Assembly: GCF_002276225.1 (NCBI RefSeq)
Contig: NZ_NQNY01000003.1
Span: 28,549 to 92,548, forward strand
Length of the DNA: 64,000 nucleotides
Origin: Mycoplasmopsis agassizii
GTDB lineage: Bacteria; Bacillota_I; Bacilli_A; Mycoplasmatales; Metamycoplasmataceae
Direction: 5' to 3'
This document shows positions 1-10,384 of this stretch, one piece after another (position 1 is the first letter of the stretch; each line of letters starts with the position of its first letter). The notes under the pieces are model-generated. The model was not told the origin of the DNA. It searched no databases and saw only the letters and a program-made list of their open reading frames with translations. A program made the translations under genes and the position numbers.

Positions 1-1085
1 ATTTTGATACCTAAGTCAACCACATGTTTTTGTGTTTTATTGGCGAGAGAAACAACTTCAGAAAAAAATAAATTTGCTAATTTATCTCTTTCTGAGTACT
101 TTATGCTGTCAAAATAAGTTGCTAATTTTAAGTCATTAACAAGTGCAGTAATTTGAATTTGATTTAATTTTTCTCTTTCATACCTTGCTTGTTTTTCTCA
201 AGGCAATTCATTAATTTTAATACTATCAATTGTGCTCTGAGAAATTTTAATAGTTGGAATATTTGGATCTCTAAAGTAGCGATAGTCAATCGCATCGCTT
301 TTTGCTCTCATAGTAATAACTTCTTGTTTTGATTCATCAAAACGTTTTGTAACTTGATCAACACTCTTATTTTCTAAATAAGTTTTAGTTTGATTTTGAA
401 TTTCTAAATCAATTGCTTTTTTGACATTACTCAAAGAATTTAAGTTTTTAATTTCAACACGATTTCCGTAACCTTGATATCCATAAGGTCTTAAACTAAT
501 ATTAATATCTGCTCTTAACCCACCACGATCCATTCTTGCTTCAGAAATATCTAAAGCAAGTGCAATCTTACGAATTGTATCAATATAAGCAATTGCTTCA
601 TCAGCACTTCTGATAATTGGCTTAGTTACAATTTCAATTAAAGGTACACCTGAACGATTAAAATCGTGCAGAATTTGTGTATCAGTAATTGTTTGTTTTG
701 CAGTATCTTCTTCTAAATGAAATCTTTCAATTTCAATATTTTTTTCTTGACCATTAACATTAATTAGTAATGAACCGTTTTGTGCAATCGGATGAAACTG
801 CTGAGTAATTTGATAACCCTTTGGTAGGTCTGGATAAAAATAATTTTTTCTATCAAGTCTAACAAGAGGATCAATTTCCATTTTTAATGCTTTTGCTAAT
901 TTAATTGCTTTAACAATTGCTTGTTTATTTACAAGAGGTAAAGTTCCTGGATAAGCTAAATCAATTGGATGAACATTTGTGTTTGGTTCATCATTGAATC
1001 TATTAGGTGCAGGCGAGAACATTTTTGTTTTTGTGTTTAATTCAATATGGATTTCAACACCAATTATAACTTCAAAATTACTCAC
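1..1085 (-). CDS. gatB: Asp/Glu-tRNA amidotransferase subunit B (3' end outside window)
   Basis: GatB works with GatA and GatC to convert Glu-tRNA(Gln) (or Asp-tRNA(Asn)) to the amidated form; it binds the tRNA and holds the kinase site. The start of the protein shows the GatB signature EVIIGVEIHIEL, followed by FSPAPNRF, the LPKGYQI segment and a DFNRSGVPLIEIV segment. The start is GTG at 1085, preceded by a good Shine-Dalgarno (AGGAG, 7 nt away). The gatA stop lies 6 bases inside this gene, so the two are translationally coupled. A TGA at 198-200 is read as Trp and the frame stays open to base 1, so about 361 of the roughly 470 expected residues are present; the C-terminal YqeY-like tail is only partly included. 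Confidence 0.96.
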
Positions 1086-2409
1086 TTTTTGCTCCTAAAA
1101 ATTGTTCAAAATATAATGCAATATTTAATAGTTTTTGATCTTCTTTTAACTTAGTATCGATCGCTAAACCAACTGGTAAATTATTAACTTTAATTCATGG
1201 AATTACAATTGAAGGAACACCTGATAAATTAGCATTTGTAAGAATTCATTGCATAAAATTTGGTTTCTTACTTTCACCTTCAATTAACGGTGCAACATCA
1301 TCTGAAGCAGGGTAAACAAAAGCGTCATAATCTTTTAATTTTGTGCTCATATATTCAGTAATTTTTTGTCTCATTTTTTGAGCATTATAAAAGACATCAT
1401 TAATATGATCAACACTTAAAAATAGACTCCCTAAAGTTAATCTTCTTTGAACCATTTCACCAAAAAAATCACTACGAGAATTTGTAACAATTTCTTCTCA
1501 GTTTTTTCCTTTAGTTTTATTTCCAAATTGTAAACCTTTAATATTAGCTAAATTACTTGTTGCTTCAGAATATGAAAGAACATCATAAACTGTTTTAATA
1601 TGATTTAAAAGTTTTTCATCTAAATCTAAAAATTCAATTTCTATATTTTCTTTTTTTAGTTTTTCAGATAACTCTAAATAATTATTTTTAATGTCTTTTT
1701 GTAAATAATTTAAATTACCTAAAAAACCCAGTTTTAGGGGCTTTTGGGCATTAATTCGCTCATCTAAATTAACCTTAATTGAAGTCATATCTTTGTTGTC
1801 TTTTTTAAATAAAACTTTAGATAAAACAAAAGCATCATTTACATTATGAGTAAAATAGGCAACTGTATCCATGCTTGATGCATAAGCAAAAAGACCATAA
1901 CGAGATACTGCTCCATATGTTGGTTTAAAACCTACAAAACCATTATAACCTGCAGGGTTACGAACACTATCTCCTGTATCTGATCCAATGCTAAAAGAGA
2001 CATCACAATACATGGAAGCAACTGATCCTGATGAAGATCCACCTATAATTCTTTTATCATCTTGAGGATGTTTAATTATTCCATATCCACTGAATAAACC
2101 ACTGCCTCCTAAACCAAATTCATCAGCATGAACTTTAGCTACTAAAGAAGCACCTTGATTAATTAAAAGATCGTAAATTTCTGCATTATAAAAAGGCTTA
2201 AAACCATTTAAAGTTTTGCTACTTGATTGGGTAATATATTCAGCAGTTGCATAGTTATCTTTTAATGTAAAAACAGCTTTTTCTAATAAGCCTGATTTTA
2301 GATTTTTTTCATTTTTTGCAAGCACTGAAACCACATTATTTTGATCATCTTTTAATAATTTATATGCCTTATCAAAATCACCTAAAACTGTTAAATTATT
2401 CTTCATCAT
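1078..2409 (-). CDS. gatA: Asp/Glu-tRNA amidotransferase subunit A
   Basis: GatA is the glutaminase subunit that releases ammonia from glutamine for GatB. The 443-residue product carries the amidase signature: Lys50 in FTLKDNYA, the GGSSSGS block at about 123-129, and GSDTGDSVRNPAG with Ser148 as the likely nucleophile, i.e. a complete Ser-cisSer-Lys triad. Several TGA codons are read as Trp (near 1500, 1456 and 1245). Two ATG codons stand in tandem (2409 and 2406); AAAGGA lies just upstream and fits the second slightly better. The gene overlaps the gatC-like gene upstream and runs 8 bases into gatB. The length is normal for mycoplasmas, slightly shorter than in most bacteria. Confidence 0.96.
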
Positions 2410-2707
2410 TTTGTCCTTTTGGAAGAACTAAAAAACCATTTTCATGGTCATATGCATTTTCAAAAACTTGTTCTTTTTTTAATAAATTAGATGTATCAAT
2501 TTCATCTTCTCTTAAGTCTTCAAAATTAATTTCTGGAGCTAACAATTCTTGCTTTCTTGGAAAATCAGAAATGTCATCTGCCATGTTTTCTAGATTATTA
2601 AAAATCTCATCATATTCAACCATGATGGATTTTAATGTTTTATCATTTGTTTTAAAGTGAGCTACATGTGCTGTATGTTGTAAAATTTTGCTGCTATCTT
2701 TTTTCAT
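2396..2707 (-). CDS. gatC: GatC-like subunit of the tRNA amidotransferase
   Basis: A 103-residue acidic protein lies directly upstream of and overlaps gatA. GatC is a small subunit that bridges GatA and GatB. The assignment rests on position, length and the C-terminal segment around FENAYDHENGFLVLP, which resembles the end of GatC where it meets GatA. The N-terminal half is divergent, as is common for mycoplasma GatC, so homology cannot be proved by eye. The order gatC-gatA-gatB with overlaps supports the call. ATG start at 2707. Confidence 0.8.
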   Translation of the reverse strand: MKKDSSKILQHTAHVAHFKTNDKTLKSIMVEYDEIFNNLENMADDISDFPRKQELLAPEINFEDLREDEIDTSNLLKKEQVFENAYDHENGFLVLPKGQNDEE

Positions 2708-2719
2708 TTTTACCTTTTA

Positions 2720-3571
2720 TCATTTTGGAAAATCAATAAATTCCAAATCATTTAAATATTCTAATTCATCTTTTAAATCATGAAATTTAATTATGTGTGA
2801 ATGTAAATAAACACGTTTATCTTTTTTACCACCGTAGTTAACATCACCAAAAATTGGGTAACCAAGTTTTGATAAGGTAACTCTAATTTGATGTTTTCTA
2901 CCTGTCACTAATTCAGCATAATGATGAGGTGCTTTATCATATAAAATAGTAATTGCTTCTTTAGTATTGTCTTTTGCTTCATTAAATAATTCTGCTCGCT
3001 GTCTTTCAGGATTATAAAAATGATGAAACGTAACTGTCTTAGTTTCACCTTCTTCTAAGAAAGGAATATTTGATTTATAAAGATAAACTTTTTTAATGTT
3101 TTCTTGTTGTTTTAATGTTCTTAAAGCATTATAACTTTTTGCATAACAAACTAAACCTGTTGTTTTTTTGTCAAGGCGGCCTATTGATGAAGGCACAAAA
3201 CTATCTATTTTGACAAATTTTAAATATTTCAAAACTTGATTATCAAGTGAATTAGTGCTATCGTGCATGTCTACGTTATAAGGCTTATTAACAATTAAAA
3301 TACTTTCATCTTCAAAAATAACGTTGAATTTAACTTCAACGTTTTTGATAAAGGCTTGTCTTTTTTTACCTGCTTCAATGCCATATATTAAAATCAAATC
3401 ACCTTCAGAAACTGAAAGTTTTTTATCATTTGTTCTAATGCCATTGACTTTAATATCTTTTTCACGAAAAAGTTTTTCAATTCGTGAAATAGGGACATTA
3501 TTTAAATATTCTTTAACAACTTTAAAAAGGATTCTGCCTTGATCATTTGAGGTTGCATTAATCGTAAACAC
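2720..3571 (-). CDS. RluC/RluD-family 23S rRNA pseudouridine synthase
   Basis: This 283-residue enzyme isomerises specific uridines, probably in 23S rRNA, to pseudouridine. It has an N-terminal S4-like RNA-binding segment (about residues 12-80, with the IRTNDKKLSVSEGDLI stretch), then the catalytic domain: IVNKPYNVDMHD at 93-104 and the motif II GRLDKKTTGL at 131-140 with catalytic Asp134, followed by a TGRKHQIRV segment typical of the family. The start codon is GTG at 3571, sharing one base with the scpB stop. RluB/C/D paralogues cannot be separated by eye, so the target uridines are unknown. Confidence 0.9.
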   Translation of the reverse strand: MFTINATSNDQGRILFKVVKEYLNNVPISRIEKLFREKDIKVNGIRTNDKKLSVSEGDLILIYGIEAGKKRQAFIKNVEVKFNVIFEDESILIVNKPYNVDMHDSTNSLDNQVLKYLKFVKIDSFVPSSIGRLDKKTTGLVCYAKSYNALRTLKQQENIKKVYLYKSNIPFLEEGETKTVTFHHFYNPERQRAELFNEAKDNTKEAITILYDKAPHHYAELVTGRKHQIRVTLSKLGYPIFGDVNYGGKKDKRVYLHSHIIKFHDLKDELEYLNDLEFIDFPK

Positions 3572-4182
3572 TATTCTTCTCTTTGAGATTGATATAGTGA
3601 GAAATTGCTTTCTTGAGTATTATCCATCTCAACATCTAAAAATTCAAACTCTTGTAAACGTGGTAAATCGTGTAATGATTTAATTTTGAAATAATCATAA
3701 AAACGATTTGTAACACCATATAAAATTGGATTACCTGGAGTTGAAGCGATTCCAACTTCTTCAATTAAACCTTTAACTAATAAAGTATTGAAAACTTGAT
3801 CAGAAGAAACCCCTCTAATTTCAGATACTAATGAGCGAGTAACTGGTTGTTTATAAGCAACAATTCCGACTGTTTCTAAAGCTGCTTTTGATAGTTTTTG
3901 AGCGTTGTTAAAACTTACTAACTTACCAATATAATCTTTCATGCTTTCTGCTGTAGCAATTTTAAAAACTTCGTTAAATTCAAAAACTTTTGTTCCTAAA
4001 TTTAAAGCGTTATATTGTTCTTTAAAATCTCTTAATAATTTTAAGGCTTCTTTTGTGTTGAATTGATCTTCATCATCAGTTGTTGAATCAAAGTTTAAAA
4101 CTTTTTTAACTTGTTCAACTGATACACCTTCTTCACCTTGTACATAGGCAAGAGCCTCGATAATTCTACTGTAGTTGTTCAT
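3571..4182 (-). CDS. scpB: Segregation and condensation protein B
   Basis: ScpB dimers bind ScpA and the SMC ATPase to compact and segregate the chromosome. The protein has the two winged-helix repeats of the family, including the stretch ALETVGIVAYKQPVTRS and the turn ILYGVTNRFYDYF near the end of the second domain. I chose the ATG at 4182 (203 residues) over an upstream in-frame ATG at 4224 because an AAAGGAG Shine-Dalgarno lies 7 nt before it. The start overlaps the end of scpA by 17 bases. Confidence 0.93.
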   Translation of the reverse strand: MNNYSRIIEALAYVQGEEGVSVEQVKKVLNFDSTTDDEDQFNTKEALKLLRDFKEQYNALNLGTKVFEFNEVFKIATAESMKDYIGKLVSFNNAQKLSKAALETVGIVAYKQPVTRSLVSEIRGVSSDQVFNTLLVKGLIEEVGIASTPGNPILYGVTNRFYDYFKIKSLHDLPRLQEFEFLDVEMDNTQESNFSLYQSQREE

Positions 4183-4924
4183 ATGCTTCTCCTTTTGAAA
4201 TGTAGATTTTTCCAAATTGTTCATCTTGTCTTAGAACAATTTCTTGTCTTCTAGATAAATCTAGAACAGCCATTAAAGTAATTACAAAATGGCTTAATGA
4301 AGGTAGATTAAAAATTTCTTCAAAAGTTAATTCACCTTTTTCTAAAAATAATTTCTTAATATAAATTATTTGATCAGATGGTGTTAATTTAAAATTTTCA
4401 AATTTTGCTTGTCTTAATTTAACTGCAAAATTTCTTTCAAACATCTGTCTTAAAACAATCGCAATTTGTACTGGAGATGAATGTCCATCTAATAAGGTTT
4501 CATCTTTTTCTAATTCGAATTCTTGAATGTTATCTTGTTTTTTAATAAAGATTGCTTTACGATTAATTTCTTTCAATTTTAAGTCTTCAATTACTTCTTG
4601 AAAGGCTTTATATTCAGCTAATCTTTGAAGAATTTTTTGTCGATCAATTTCGACTTCTTCAGGTAGATCTTTAGGGTTTAAAATTAAGGCTGCTTTAATT
4701 TGTAAAAGTGTTGCAGCCATTAATAAATAATCACTTGCAAGGTCAATTTGTTGTTCTTGTAAATTATGAATAATTGCTAAATATTGTTCAGCTAATTCAA
4801 TTAAATTTATTTCTTGAATATCTACTTTTTTATCTTTAACAAGCGAAAAAAGTAGATCAAGTGAACCACTATAATTTCCTATATCAAAAACATATTCAGT
4901 TGGTTTTTCTAATTCGTTACTCAT
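4166..4924 (-). CDS. scpA: Segregation and condensation protein A
   Basis: ScpA is the kleisin that bridges SMC heads and recruits ScpB. The 252-residue product begins with the typical segment YVFDIGNYSGSLDLLFSLV, then the helix with VDIQEINLIELAEQYL and the family-typical SDYLLMAATLLQIKAALIL stretch; the C-terminal winged helix contains FEEIF and VITLMAVLDLSRR. It overlaps scpB downstream and the acyltransferase gene upstream by 8 bases, so these genes form part of one operon. Confidence 0.94.
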   Translation of the reverse strand: MSNELEKPTEYVFDIGNYSGSLDLLFSLVKDKKVDIQEINLIELAEQYLAIIHNLQEQQIDLASDYLLMAATLLQIKAALILNPKDLPEEVEIDRQKILQRLAEYKAFQEVIEDLKLKEINRKAIFIKKQDNIQEFELEKDETLLDGHSSPVQIAIVLRQMFERNFAVKLRQAKFENFKLTPSDQIIYIKKLFLEKGELTFEEIFNLPSLSHFVITLMAVLDLSRRQEIVLRQDEQFGKIYISKGEAYEQLQ

Positions 4925-5669
4925 GTTTGTCTCCTGTTATAAAGTTTGAAACAATTACTGCTCTAGTGTTTTTCATTAAGTCATCATCACTAAGAGTCAT
5001 GATGGCATCACTGCGAATTGGTTTTGCAAAAATTATTTCAACCGTGGCTTTTTTATTCTTTGCATCAAGGCCAACATTACTATAATTTATAGTAGTTGGA
5101 ATGATTGGTAATAAGTTCATCTTTGCGATCCTAAAAGCACCTTTTTTAAACTCACCTATTTGTCCATCTTTACTACGTGTTCCTTCTGGAAAGATAACTC
5201 CAATTTTTCTTTCTGATTTGATCATTTCACCAAATGCCTTAACTTTTTTTCAAGCATCTAAATACTTATCACGATCGATGAATTGACCATCTAATAATTT
5301 GACCGAATTTCTAATTAAAGATTTTCTTTGAAGTTCAATTTTTGAAACAAAAGAAACTAAATTATGATCAACTGATTTATCATGTGTATCTTTCATCATC
5401 GCTTTTAAGATTGCTAAGACATCAACATTATTAACGTGGTTTGCAATAATTAAAGATGGTGCTTTAACTAGGTTTTCCTTGCCTTTGATGACTACATTAA
5501 TATTATAAATTTTTAAAACTTTACTTGCTGTTTTTAAAATTAAATCATTACGTTTTTGATTAGGCAAAGCATCAGGAAAACGTCGGTGTTTACGGGCTGT
5601 TAGCGCAATTTTGATCATGCTAACTAGAATTCATGGTGAATAAAAAATCAATTTTAAGTATGGGGGCAT
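4917..5669 (-). CDS. plsC: 1-acyl-sn-glycerol-3-phosphate acyltransferase, PlsC type
   Basis: This enzyme transfers a second acyl chain to lysophosphatidic acid to make phosphatidic acid at the membrane. The 250-residue product has the acyltransferase motif I HX4D (His78 to Asp83 in NHVNNVD) and motif III FPEGTRS at about 160-166. An N-terminal hydrophobic stretch (about 4-22) probably anchors it. TGA codons at about 5250 and 5632 are Trp. The start is ATG at 5669 with AGGAG 5 nt upstream, only 1 base past the acpS stop, so the two lipid genes are coupled. Confidence 0.92.
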
Positions 5670-5670
5670 A

Positions 5671-5982
5671 TTACTCCTTTTTTAAGGCAATTGCGATCAC
5701 ATAATTATCTTCATGTGAAATTGAAATTGCAAACCCTGGAAATGTTCATTGCTTATTTTTTTTAACAAGTTCAATTTCTTTAAAAGAAAAATAATTGTTA
5801 TCTGCTTTATAAATAGCTTCTTTGATTGCTCAAGTTCTTGCTAAAAATAAAGGTTGATTTTCACTGATTAAAAACTCTTCATATTCTCTCTTAGATAAAA
5901 TTCGTTGAGCAAATTTTAAACCAATATTTTCAAAGCGTTTTACATTTGTTAAATCAATGCCAAGCATATAAAAATTATACAT
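5671..5982 (-). CDS. acpS: Holo-[acyl-carrier-protein] synthase
   Basis: AcpS transfers the 4'-phosphopantetheine arm from CoA to acyl carrier protein. The 103-residue product shows the two family motifs: GIDLTNVKRF near the N-terminus (Mg-binding Asp) and the AIKEAIYKA segment (WxxKEA type), plus ISISHEDNYVIAIAL at the end. Two TGA codons are Trp. ATG at 5982 is listed; an alternative ATG at 5967 (before LGIDL) is equally possible because neither has a clear Shine-Dalgarno. It ends 1 base before plsC starts. Confidence 0.9.
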
Positions 5983-6084
5983 TTTTTTAATTATTTAATA
6001 ATGTATTAAATAAGAATTTAAATTGCTTTTTTGAGCAAGAAAATTCTAAAAAATTGCCTTATCTTTTTAATTTTTAGGTTGATA

Positions 6085-6119
6085 AAAATTAAAAAATAGA
6101 CAGTCATAAAACTGTCTAT
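6085..6119 (-). terminator. Terminator of the aminopeptidase operon
   Basis: A 9-bp perfect stem (6096-6104 with 6111-6119, 6-nt loop) is followed on the minus strand by a T-rich run. It lies 17 bases past the stop of the downstream aminopeptidase gene. Confidence 0.85.
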
Positions 6120-6136
6120 AAATTTAATATTTTGGT

Positions 6137-7522
6137 TTAACTAATTTTTAAATAGTTGTAAATTGTTTTTACCATGACACCAGTAAAATCATTTCCTTTT
6201 TTACCAGTACCTGCAATATCAATATGAATGTGTTTTACTTTTTTAGCAAATTCATGAACGAATAATGCTGCTGAAATTGAACCACCCATGTAGGTTGCAT
6301 CTGAGTTAACTAAATCAGCCACAGTTGATTTTTTAGTATCTTTGAAAAAGACATCATCGAGAGGTAATTCTCAAACCATTTCACGAATTTCTTTTGCTGC
6401 TTTAGCAAAGGTTTTTGAAAGTGATTTTTCACTAGCAAAAAATCCAGTGTAAGTATCACCTAGTGCAACTTTAATAGCACCTGTTAAAGTTGCTACATCA
6501 ACAATTTCAGTTGCTTTTAATTCTTCAATTGCATAAGTAATTGCATCTGCTAAAATTAAACGTCCTTCAGCATCTGTATTAGTAATTTCAACAGAAATTC
6601 CTGACTTAGAAACAACGACTGAATCAGGTAACATCGCATCATTTGCCAAGCGGTTATCTGTTAAAGGTAACACTGCTGCAAAGTTTTTATTTAACTTCAA
6701 TCTTGAAGCAGCAATTACTGAAAATAAAGCAATTGCTGAACCTGACATATCGTATTTCATGTTCTTAATGTAACCACTAGGCTTTAGGTTATAGCCACCA
6801 CTATCGAAGGTAATTCCTTTACCAACAATTACTTGTTTTTCTTCTGATTCAGGATTACCTTTGTATTCAACTACGACAACACGTGGTTCATACATTGAAC
6901 CTTGATTAACTGCTAGTAATAGGTTCATATCTTGTGCTTTGATTTCTGCTTTATCAAGTACTTTAACTTCCAAATTATAACCTGCATTTTGTGCTCAAGT
7001 TTTGTATTGCTCTGCTAAGTATTCACTGTTTGCAACGTTAGGTGGTGTTTCTTGGAAGTTACGTGTATGGTGTCTAGCATGAGATAAACGCACTGCTTCT
7101 GCATAAACATCATCTAAATTATCTTCTGTTTTAATTAATAAAGTAGGTTCGTATTTATTTTCATTTGCTAGTGCCTTTTCATCAACTTTACGTTTTGATC
7201 ATAGTTTACCTTTAGTGTAAGCATAAGTTAAAACTGCTTCTTGATAAACATCAATTAAGCTAACTTCATTAGTAACAAAAGAAGCAACATCAATTTGATA
7301 TTTACGGCTTAATAATGAATATAGTTTTAAGAAGGTTTTTTCAAGTTTGAAAAAATCAAATTCTCCTCTTTTACCTACATATAAATAAGCGTTATTTGCT
7401 GCTAAAAATTCAGTAATAACACCTTCACGTTTAACAACTTTTGCAGGTAAATGATCATCTTCAAAAGCAGCAATTAATAAAACGTTTTCATCACGTTCTT
7501 TAGAATGTCTTTGTAAAATCAT
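6137..7522 (-). CDS. M17 leucyl aminopeptidase, second tandem copy
   Basis: This cytosolic di-zinc peptidase removes N-terminal residues from peptides, feeding amino acids to a cell that cannot make them. The 461-residue product has the C-terminal catalytic domain with GKGITFDSGG (metal-binding Lys and Asp), MKYDMSGSA, NTDAEGRL (metal ligands Asp and Glu) and DVATLTGA. All metal-binding residues seem present. The N-terminal domain is divergent. It starts at the TAATG junction with the paralogue upstream (the A is shared), so the two are co-translated, perhaps as subunits with different preferences. Confidence 0.93.
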
Positions 7523-8901
7523 TAGTTAGCTCCTTTTGCTTTTAAGTAGTAAAATAGAGGTCGCATCATCGCTGCTGTTCCTAGGTCACCTTTATCTGCT
7601 GTCCCTGCAATATCTAAGTGCATGAATGAAACATTTTTAGCAAATTGTCTTAAGAAAATTGCTGCAGAATTTGATCCACCTAGCCCTGAATAGTCAGTGT
7701 TATATAAATCCGCTAGTTTTGAACCTTTCATGTTAATTAAGTAATTATCATGAAGTGGCATTCTTCAAACTTTTTCATGTGCTTTTTTGGTTGCTTTAGC
7801 AAGTAATTTATAATTTTCTGTATTTGAAGATCATACACCTGTGTATTCTCTACCGAATGTATAAAGAATTGCTCCTGTTAAAGTTGCGATGTCGATTACT
7901 TCAGTTGCTTTTTCTTTTTCGATTGCATAAGTCAATCCATCTGCTAAAACTAAACGTCCTTCAGCATCTGTATTGTTGATTTCAACAGTAATTCCGCTCA
8001 TTGAAGTAACGATTGAATCAGGTAATGAAGCATCTCCATTAATTCTATTATCAGTTAGCATTGCAACTGCAACAGCGTTAACTTTAGCATTAGTTTCACT
8101 AAGCGCCATGATTGTTGAACAAGCAATGGCTGCTCCTGACATATCAAATTTCATGCCGTTCATGTACTTATCAGGTTTTAAGTTATAACCACCACTATCG
8201 AAGGTAATTCCTTTACCTACGATGGCAATTTTTTCTTTTGATTCAGGGTTACCTAAATAAGTTAAAACAACAACACGAGGTTCGAACATGCTTCCTTTAT
8301 TTACTGATAAATAAAGACTCATGTTATTTTTAATTGCTTCTTGGCGACCTAAAACTTTGACATCAACTTTTGCGTGTTTTTGTGCTTCAGCTACAATTTG
8401 ATCAGCAATTCATTCACTGTTAGCAATATTTGGTGGAAAGTTTTGTAATCTTTTTGTAAAGTTTTTTAAGTGCTTGAACTTTGCTCAAACTAATAATTTT
8501 TCTTTGTAATCAACAATATTTTTTAAATATACTGAAGCCTTTACATAAGATTTTTTAAATAATGATTTAGCATTATAAATTTCTGTTCCATCATGATCAA
8601 GTGCTAAAAAGATTTCTTTTAATAATTCTTTTTCAGCATTTTCATCTTTTACATATGGAGTAAAACTTGCGATATCTACTTGAAAATCATAACGATTTTT
8701 AAGTAGATAAGCATGGACAAAATCAGCCACTTGTTTAGCTGTAGTTTTTTCTTTGTCACTTAAATATAAATAAGCAATGTTTTCATCTAAATATTCTGTT
8801 ACATAACCATCTGTTTCAACTAAATTAGTTTTTACTAGGTCATTTTTATAAGCAGCTTTTAGAACTAAACTTGCATTTAATTTATCTGAATATAATTCCA
8901 T
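7522..8901 (-). CDS. M17 leucyl aminopeptidase, first tandem copy
   Basis: The 459-residue paralogue of the next gene has the same catalytic signatures: GKGITFDSGG, MKFDMSGAA, NNTDAEGRL and DIATLTGA. TGA codons in the frame are Trp. A Shine-Dalgarno-like AAAGAG lies upstream of the ATG at 8901, and a TATAAT box on the minus strand at 8951-8946 could drive the pair, although its -35 is poor. The two copies are diverged throughout and most alike in the metal-binding blocks, so the duplication is old. Confidence 0.93.
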
Positions 8902-9136
8902 TTAATTTCTCTTTCTAAAGTTTTAAATAATTTTAATTATTTTTAATTATATTAAATTTGTACTAAATTAGATTTATTTAATTGAAGGTTTTTCTGCCTA
9001 GAAATTAAGTATTAAAACAAGCAAAATTAATTGCTTTATGCTATCTTATTAATAAGAGTTTAAAAACTAATTTAAGACAATTTTAAATTATTTTAAAATT
9101 GTCAACAGTAAAACTAACTAGCCAAAAGAGGTAGCA

Positions 9137-10279
9137 ATGGGATTTTTTAAAAAGTTAAAAGAAAAAATTTTTCGCATCAAAACTGATGATGAAAAAAAAC
9201 TAGAAAAAGAAGATAAACTAGAAGAAAAAAAAGCAAAGAAATTAACTGAAGCTGAAACAAAAGAAATTAAAAAACTTCAAGAAGTTGAAGCAAAAATTGA
9301 ACAAACTAAATTAGTTGAAATTGAAAAAGCAACTAAAGTAGAAAAATTTGTTACAGGTTTAGCAAAATCAAATAGCAATTTTTCTAAAGCCTTATTAGAT
9401 CTAAATGCTTCAACAATTAAAATTGATGAAACTTATTTTGAAAGTTTAGAAGAAATTTTAATTATGTCAGATGTTAGTTTAAAACTGACAAATGTAATTA
9501 TTCACGAAATTAAAGAAACAATTAAAAGACAAGGTATTAGTGATAAAAATTTAATTTCTGAAATTATTGTCGATAAGATGTTTTTACTTTATGCTAATCA
9601 AGATAATTTATCAACTGAATTAAATTTTCAAGATGGTCGCTTAAATGTTTTTATGATGGTCGGAGTTAATGGTAGTGGTAAAACTACTTCAATTGCTAAA
9701 ATTGCTGCTAAATTTATTAAGCAAAACAAAAAAGTTTTAATCGCTGCTGCTGATACTTTTAGAGCGGCAGCTGCTGAGCAACTAAGCATCTGAGCAAAAA
9801 GAGTGGGAGCAGACATTGTAACTGCAAAAAAGGAAAATCAAGATCCTGCTTCTGTAGTTTACGAAACTTTAGAAAAAGCCAAAAAAGAAAACTATGACTT
9901 AGTTATTATCGATACAGCAGGGCGTTTACAAAATAAAGTGAACCTAATGAATGAACTTGAAAAACTAAATCGTATAGTGGAAAAATTTATTGAGCGCGAA
10001 ATTGATGAAGCACTTTTAGTGCTTGATGCAACAACAGGACAAAATGGTATTAGTCAGGCAAAAGCGTTTAAAGAAGTTACTAAATTAAGTGGTATTATTT
10101 TAACTAAAATGGATGGAACATCTAAAGGTGGAATTGTTTTAACAATTAAAGATGAATTTGATATTCATGTCAAATTTATTGGTGTTGGTGAAAAAATTGA
10201 TGACCTAACAGAGTTTGATCTAGATAAATTCATCTACGCAATGGCAAAAGATGTAATCGAAACTAGTGATTTAACTTAA
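9137..10279 (+). CDS. ftsY: Signal recognition particle receptor
   Basis: FtsY is the membrane-bound SRP receptor GTPase that docks ribosomes making membrane proteins. The 380-residue product begins with an amphipathic basic helix (GFFKKLKEKIF) and a charged Lys/Glu region to about residue 60, then the N domain and the GTPase domain: G1 GVNGSGKT at 176-183, DTFRAAAAEQL, DTAGR, TKMDG and GVGEKIDDL. One TGA at 9791 is Trp in the segment just after AAAEQLSI. AGAGG lies 7 nt before the ATG. A strong terminator follows. Confidence 0.97.
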
Positions 10280-10285
10280 AATTTT

Positions 10286-10313
10286 TTACAAGCAAATCTT
10301 GCTTGTAATTTTT
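10286..10313 (+). terminator. Terminator after ftsY
   Basis: A 10-bp perfect stem (10286-10295 with 10299-10308) with a 3-nt loop is followed by a T-run on the plus strand, 7 bases past the ftsY stop. Confidence 0.85.
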
Positions 10314-10334
10314 GATTTTAAAACAGTGGCTTTT

Positions 10335-10363
10335 TTGTAATTTTTAAAACTATTATGTATAAA
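10335..10363 (+). promoter_or_regulatory. Promoter of the ylxM-pyrH-frr genes
   Basis: TTGTAA at 10335-10340 and TATAAA at 10358-10363 are spaced by 17 bp, with a TG just before the -10. Predicted start of transcription is near 10370, some 15 bases before the ATG. Confidence 0.6.
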
Positions 10364-10384
10364 ATAAATAACAGTGGAGACTTG

